Shown here: in pieces, positions 60,107-64,000 of the stretch
Layout of the letters: each line of letters opens with the position of its first letter
How positions within the stretch are numbered: position 1 is the first letter of the stretch
Assembly: GCA_024711345.1 (NCBI GenBank)
Contig: JANJTA010000032.1
Span: 124,001-188,000 of the forward strand
From: Rhodanobacter sp.
GTDB lineage: Bacteria; Pseudomonadota; Gammaproteobacteria; Xanthomonadales; Rhodanobacteraceae
Length of the DNA stretch: 64,000 nt
Reading direction: 5' to 3'
Made by a program: the position numbers and the translations under genes
The notes under the pieces: generated by a model
Database searches by the model: none
What the model saw: only the letters and a program-made list of their open reading frames with translations
What the model was told of the DNA's origin: nothing

Positions 60107-63067
60107 TCACGCGTCGGTACGGCGCGGCTCCCGCCACCGTGCGATCGGCGCCGGGCGGCCGAGCAGGTAGCCCTGGCCCATCTCGCAGCCCATCGCCCTC
60201 AGCGCATCGCGCTGGGTCGGCGTCTCGATGCCTTCGGCGATGACCTGGATGCTGAGCGCGCGTGCCAGCGCCAGGATCGCCGCCACCACCGTGGTGCTGG
60301 AGCTGTTGGCGTCCTTGTCCAGCTCCTGCACGAAGGCACGGTCGATCTTCAGGATGCGCAGCGGCAGCGAGTGCAGGTAGCTGAGCGAGGAGTAGCCGGT
60401 GCCGAAATCGTCCAGCGCCGCGCCGATGCCGATCGCGCGCAGGCGCTCCAGCGTGGCGCGCACATGCTCGGGGTTGTCCAGCAGCGCGCCCTCGGTGACT
60501 TCCAGCACCAACCGCTGCGGCGGCAGGCCGGTACGTTCCAGCAGCTGGACCAGGCGCCGGTCGAAATGCGCATGGCGCAGGTGCAGCGCCGACACGTTCA
60601 CCGTCATGAAGCTGTCGCCGCGTCCGTGCTGCAGCAGCAGCCGGCAACTCAGCTCGAACAGGTGCCAGTCGATCGCCTCGATCAGCCCGCTGTCCTCGGC
60701 GATCTTGAGGAAATCGCCCGGCCGCAGCACGCCGCGCTGCGGATGGTTCCAACGGAGCAGCGCCTCGTAACCCAGCGTGCGCCCGCTGCCGTCGAGCGCG
60801 CAGATCGGCTGGAAGTACGGCTCGAACTGGCCGTGTGCCAGCGCCTGACGCAGTTCGCCTTCCAGCGCGAGCACGTCGACCACGTTCTGCGCCAGCCGCT
60901 CGTCGAACAGCTCGTAGCGCTTGCGGCCCAGCTGCTTGGCCCGGTACAGCGCGATGTCGGCGTCGCGCAGCAGCTCGTCGGCGGCGGCGTAGCGCGCGTC
61001 GCCGATGGCGATGCCCACGCTGGCGGTCACCGGCAGCTCCTTGCCGGCCACCGGCATCGGCGCGTCCAGCGATTCCAGCACGCGCTGCGCCACCGCGGTG
61101 GCCGCCCACGGCAGCTCGTCGTGTTCCAGCAGGATGGCGAACTCGTCGCCGGACAGCCGCGCCACCAGATCCGGGTGGCGCACGCAGCCGGCCAGGCGCC
61201 GCGCCACCTCCTTCAGCACCTCGTCGCCGGCCAGGTGGCCCAGGCTGTCGTTGATGATCTTGAAGCGGTCCACGTCCAGGTACAGCAGCGCGCAGGGCTG
61301 CGACGGCTCGCGCCGCATCGCGTCCAGCGCGCGGTCGATGCGCTCGCGCAGGTAGCCGCGGTTCGGCAGCCCGGTGAGCGCGTCGTGCATGACCTGGTGG
61401 CGCAGCTGGTCCTGCACGCGCTCGCGTTCGCCGATTTCCTTGCGCAGGGCCAGCGTGCGCTCTTCCACCCGCTGTTCCAGTTGTTCGTAGGCGCGCCGCA
61501 GCGACTCGGCCGAACGGCGCCGGGTAAGGCTGTTGGCGACCTGCGAGGCGACGAAGCTGAGCAGTTCCTGGTCAGCCGCGCCGTACACCACGTCGGCGCG
61601 ATAGCTCTGCACGGCGACCAGTCCGATCACCTCGTCGGCCACGATCAGCGGCACGCCGAGCCAGTACATCGCCGGGGAATTCATCCGCCCCGGCGCGATC
61701 TCGCCGCGCCGCTCGAGCTCCTCGATGTCCGCGTTGTCCACCCGCAGCGCGCGGCCCAGGCGCAGCACGTATTCGCTGAGGCCGCGCGCCAGCACGCGTT
61801 CGGCCGGCGGTGCCAGCACCGCGTCCACCGAGTAGGGAAAGGTCAGCTTGAGCCGGTCGTCGGAGAGCAGCCCGATGAAGAAATTTTCCGCGTTCAGCAG
61901 TTCGCCCACCACCGCATGCACGCGCCGGTAGAAGGTGCCCTGATCGATGTCCGCGGTGGCCAGCTCGGCGATCTGGAACAGCGCGGCCTGCAGGTGCTCG
62001 GCGCGCTGGCGCTCGACGATCTCCTGCTGCAGCCCGCGGTTCGCCTCGGCCAGCTGCAGCGTGCGCCGCTGCACGCGTTGCTCCAGTTCATCCTTGCCCT
62101 GCTTGCGCTCCAGCGCGGTGAGGATGTGGCTGCCGACGAACTCCAGCAGGGCCAGGTCCTCGTCGGTGAAACCGATGTCGCGGCGATAGCTCTGCACCAC
62201 CAGCGCGCCGCGCGGCTGGCCGTCGCGCAGCATCGGCACGCCGAGCCAGTCGTGGCTGTCCGGACCGATCAGGGTCACCGGCCCGACCACCTGGCTGCGC
62301 AGTTCCTCGGCATTGCCCATGCGCGCCTTGCCGTCGCGCATCACGTACCAGGTCAGCGTGTGCTCGATTGCGCTCAGCGGCATGTCCTGGCCGCCGCCGG
62401 GCGGGATCGGTTCCTGCGCGTCGACGAAGTACAGGAAGCGGATCGTGTCCGGCACCGCGTCATGCAGCACGATGAAGAAATTTTCCGCGTACATCAGCGT
62501 GCTGACGATCGCGTGGATGCCGCGCAGCATGTCCGGCATGTCGCGCTCGGAGCCGGCCAGGTCGGAGATCGCGAACAGCGCGCGCTGCAGGTTCTCCGAG
62601 CGTTCGAGCTGCTCGTGCGAATCCTTCAGCTCGGCCCACTCCAGCGCCCAGCGCAGCTGCTGGCCGGCCAGTCGCAACGGCGTTTCCAGCGCCGCGAGGA
62701 AGCGGTCGTCGGCCTCGCCCGGCTGCAACTGCAGCAACAGCAGCGCCACTTCGGGCTGCGTGCACAGGCGAACCGCCACACGGCGTCCGTCGGGGTGCCG
62801 CAGCGGCCCGGCCGTGCGGGCGACCGCCGCCAGCCACGACGCATCGGCTGGCGCGAGCGACATCGGCGGGCGACCTTGCGCAGCAACGGCCTCGCCCTGC
62901 CCCCAGTGCACGCTGGCTGCCACGCAACCCGGGCGCGCCTGCACCAGATCGGCAATGGCCGTGGCCACCTCTTCCGGCGCATGCGTGCCGATCAGCCGGG
63001 CCAGCCAGCTCAGCTGCAGCGGCCCGCCTTGCGGCGTCCCCGATCCCATGGCATCGGCATGCTTCAT
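60107..63067 (-). CDS. GAF-GAF-GGDEF-EAL cyclic-di-GMP enzyme
   Basis: 986 residues from the ATG at 63067 (GGGGA upstream). Two GAF domains (~165-325 and ~360-515), joined and followed by coiled coils (DELEQRVQRRTLQLAEANRG; LEQRVEERTLALRKEIGERE), precede a GGDEF domain (~555-720) and an EAL domain (~735-980). The cyclase signature is SGDEF (~639-643) with an intact RxxD inhibitory site (RHPD, ~630). The phosphodiesterase set is complete: EALLRW, N in VNVSA, EVTE, DDFGTGYSS, KIDRAFV, AEGIET, GQGYLLGRP. Probably bifunctional, more confidently a phosphodiesterase. No membrane segment. Confidence 0.95.
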   Translation of the reverse strand: MKHADAMGSGTPQGGPLQLSWLARLIGTHAPEEVATAIADLVQARPGCVAASVHWGQGEAVAAQGRPPMSLAPADASWLAAVARTAGPLRHPDGRRVAVRLCTQPEVALLLLQLQPGEADDRFLAALETPLRLAGQQLRWALEWAELKDSHEQLERSENLQRALFAISDLAGSERDMPDMLRGIHAIVSTLMYAENFFIVLHDAVPDTIRFLYFVDAQEPIPPGGGQDMPLSAIEHTLTWYVMRDGKARMGNAEELRSQVVGPVTLIGPDSHDWLGVPMLRDGQPRGALVVQSYRRDIGFTDEDLALLEFVGSHILTALERKQGKDELEQRVQRRTLQLAEANRGLQQEIVERQRAEHLQAALFQIAELATADIDQGTFYRRVHAVVGELLNAENFFIGLLSDDRLKLTFPYSVDAVLAPPAERVLARGLSEYVLRLGRALRVDNADIEELERRGEIAPGRMNSPAMYWLGVPLIVADEVIGLVAVQSYRADVVYGAADQELLSFVASQVANSLTRRRSAESLRRAYEQLEQRVEERTLALRKEIGERERVQDQLRHQVMHDALTGLPNRGYLRERIDRALDAMRREPSQPCALLYLDVDRFKIINDSLGHLAGDEVLKEVARRLAGCVRHPDLVARLSGDEFAILLEHDELPWAATAVAQRVLESLDAPMPVAGKELPVTASVGIAIGDARYAAADELLRDADIALYRAKQLGRKRYELFDERLAQNVVDVLALEGELRQALAHGQFEPYFQPICALDGSGRTLGYEALLRWNHPQRGVLRPGDFLKIAEDSGLIEAIDWHLFELSCRLLLQHGRGDSFMTVNVSALHLRHAHFDRRLVQLLERTGLPPQRLVLEVTEGALLDNPEHVRATLERLRAIGIGAALDDFGTGYSSLSYLHSLPLRILKIDRAFVQELDKDANSSSTTVVAAILALARALSIQVIAEGIETPTQRDALRAMGCEMGQGYLLGRPAPIARWREPRRTDA

Positions 63068-63277
63068 CGAATCCCCAAGCCCGCGCCCGCCGCCGGCGGA
63101 CGGCCCGCCCGGTCGAAACCCGGCGGCCACGCCGGCATCGGACATGGCGAGCCTGCCCGCATGCGGGCCAACGCGCAATACCGATAAACTGCCCCTCTCG
63201 CGTCCGGCAGGCCACGCCATGAGCCGGCGCCGCCGTGTTTCGGCGTCATCCGCAGTGCAGGTCCCCGCTTCCATCCC

Positions 63278-64000
63278 ATGCTCACCGACACCACCAAGGA
63301 CGCCATCCGCGCCGCCTACGCGCGACTGAAGGAAGGCCTGGCCGGCTTCCGCGCGCGCGCCTCGCAGGGGCGCATGATCGCCGAGACGGCCAAGGCGTTC
63401 GCCCGCGTCGGCGGCGTGGCGGCGATCGAGGCGCCCACCGGCACCGGCAAGTCGATGGCCTACCTGATCGCCGGCGTCGAGCTGGCGCGCTTCCAGAAGA
63501 AGCGGCTGCTGATCGCCACCGCCACCGTGGCGCTGCAGGAACAGCTGGTGCAGCGCGACATCCCGCTGTACCTCAAGCTCAACGGCATCGCGGCGAAGGT
63601 GGCGCTGGCCAAGGGCCGCGGCCGCTACCTGTGCCCGCGCAACCTGCTGATGGCGGCCAACAGCGTGCATGACGCGCAGCTGGGCCTGGCCGGTTTCGAA
63701 GCCGACCTGCTGCTGTGGAACAAGCCGCCGCAGCCGCGCGACAAGCAGGCGCTGGCGAAACTGCGCGACGCGTTCGACCGCCGCGAGTGGGACGGCGACA
63801 TGGACAACGCGCCGGCGCCGGTCAGCGAGCTGCTGCGGCCGATGATCACCACCAGCGCCGGCGGCTGCACCAACCGCAAGTGCGGCCAGTTCATGGTCTG
63901 CCCGTTCTTCGTCGCGCGCCGCGCGGTGGACGACGCCGAGATCGTCGTGGCGAACCAGGACCTGGTGCTGGCCGACCTCACCATGCCGGGCGAGGACGAG
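63278..64000 (+). CDS. dinG: ATP-dependent DNA helicase DinG, 3' partial
   Basis: The first 241 residues; the frame is open to the window end. XPD-like 5'-3' helicase. Walker A EAPTGTGKS at ~51-59 in GGVAAIEAPTGTGKSMAYL, and a four-Cys iron-sulfur cluster at ~119 (RYLCPRN), 197, 202 and 208 (GGCTNRKCGQFMVCPFF). VANQDLVLADL is the VANHxLL-type motif. It removes R-loops and unwinds D-loops. Divergent from the c-di-GMP gene; the 210-bp gap between them should hold both promoters. Confidence 0.93.
   Translation, partial: MLTDTTKDAIRAAYARLKEGLAGFRARASQGRMIAETAKAFARVGGVAAIEAPTGTGKSMAYLIAGVELARFQKKRLLIATATVALQEQLVQRDIPLYLKLNGIAAKVALAKGRGRYLCPRNLLMAANSVHDAQLGLAGFEADLLLWNKPPQPRDKQALAKLRDAFDRREWDGDMDNAPAPVSELLRPMITTSAGGCTNRKCGQFMVCPFFVARRAVDDAEIVVANQDLVLADLTMPGEDE

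Overview
This is a high-GC proteobacterial chromosome window with densely packed, ordinary-looking genes. Gene content points to Gammaproteobacteria, order Xanthomonadales, most likely Rhodanobacteraceae (Rhodanobacter/Dyella relatives). The clues are a stand-alone homodimeric aceE, a short AMP nucleosidase, DUF3247, DUF2884 and DUF3667 proteins, a triple-domain Grx4-family glutaredoxin, TPR-sulfotransferases beside a large TonB-dependent receptor, and a GTAG-type REP pair like those of Stenotrophomonas. The taxon is inferred from protein families, not from a marker gene. I see no rRNA, tRNA, IS element, prophage or CRISPR array.

Layout. 1-13.1 kb: a fused ABC-permease/M1 peptidase (its 5' end lies outside the window), an MscS channel, and a run of small mostly minus-strand genes of unknown function (DUF2845, DUF924, DUF2383, DUF2884, secreted or lipoprotein ORFs), interrupted by a universal stress protein and a ferritin-like diiron protein. 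A membrane-bound LytTR regulator then stands divergent from an OpgC-like acyltransferase. 13.3-29.1 kb: a secreted GH43 glycosidase, an MFS transporter, aceE and maeB (pyruvate/malate metabolism), a QEGLA protein, RsgA, alanine aminotransferase AlaA, an SGNH esterase, an LpxH-like phosphatase and the glutaredoxin fusion.

29.1-38.9 kb is the most unusual part. A TPR/aspartyl-asparaginyl beta-hydroxylase, three TPR-sulfotransferases and a 979-residue TonB-dependent receptor form one five-gene island in two convergent/divergent units. The receptor has a near-consensus sigma-70 promoter with a leader of about 250 nt. A strong terminator sits between it and the third sulfotransferase. I read this as a candidate protein- or peptide-modification module linked to an outer-membrane uptake receptor; that function is inference.

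38.9-64 kb: AMP nucleosidase, a DegV protein, an SDR, a small lipoprotein, SppA, a MATE exporter and a DUF3667 protein. PriA follows, with a perfect inverted pair of DnaA boxes upstream. Then come tatABC, a SYLF lipid-binding protein, ferrochelatase overlapping an alpha/beta hydrolase, a REP pair, an M49-like zinc lipoprotein, a TetA-like MFS overlapping a DUF1993 gene, a 73-residue orphan with a possible sigma-54 promoter, an FAD dehydrogenase, a DsbA/FrnE-like protein, a GAF-GAF-GGDEF-EAL c-di-GMP enzyme and the start of dinG, which runs off the end.
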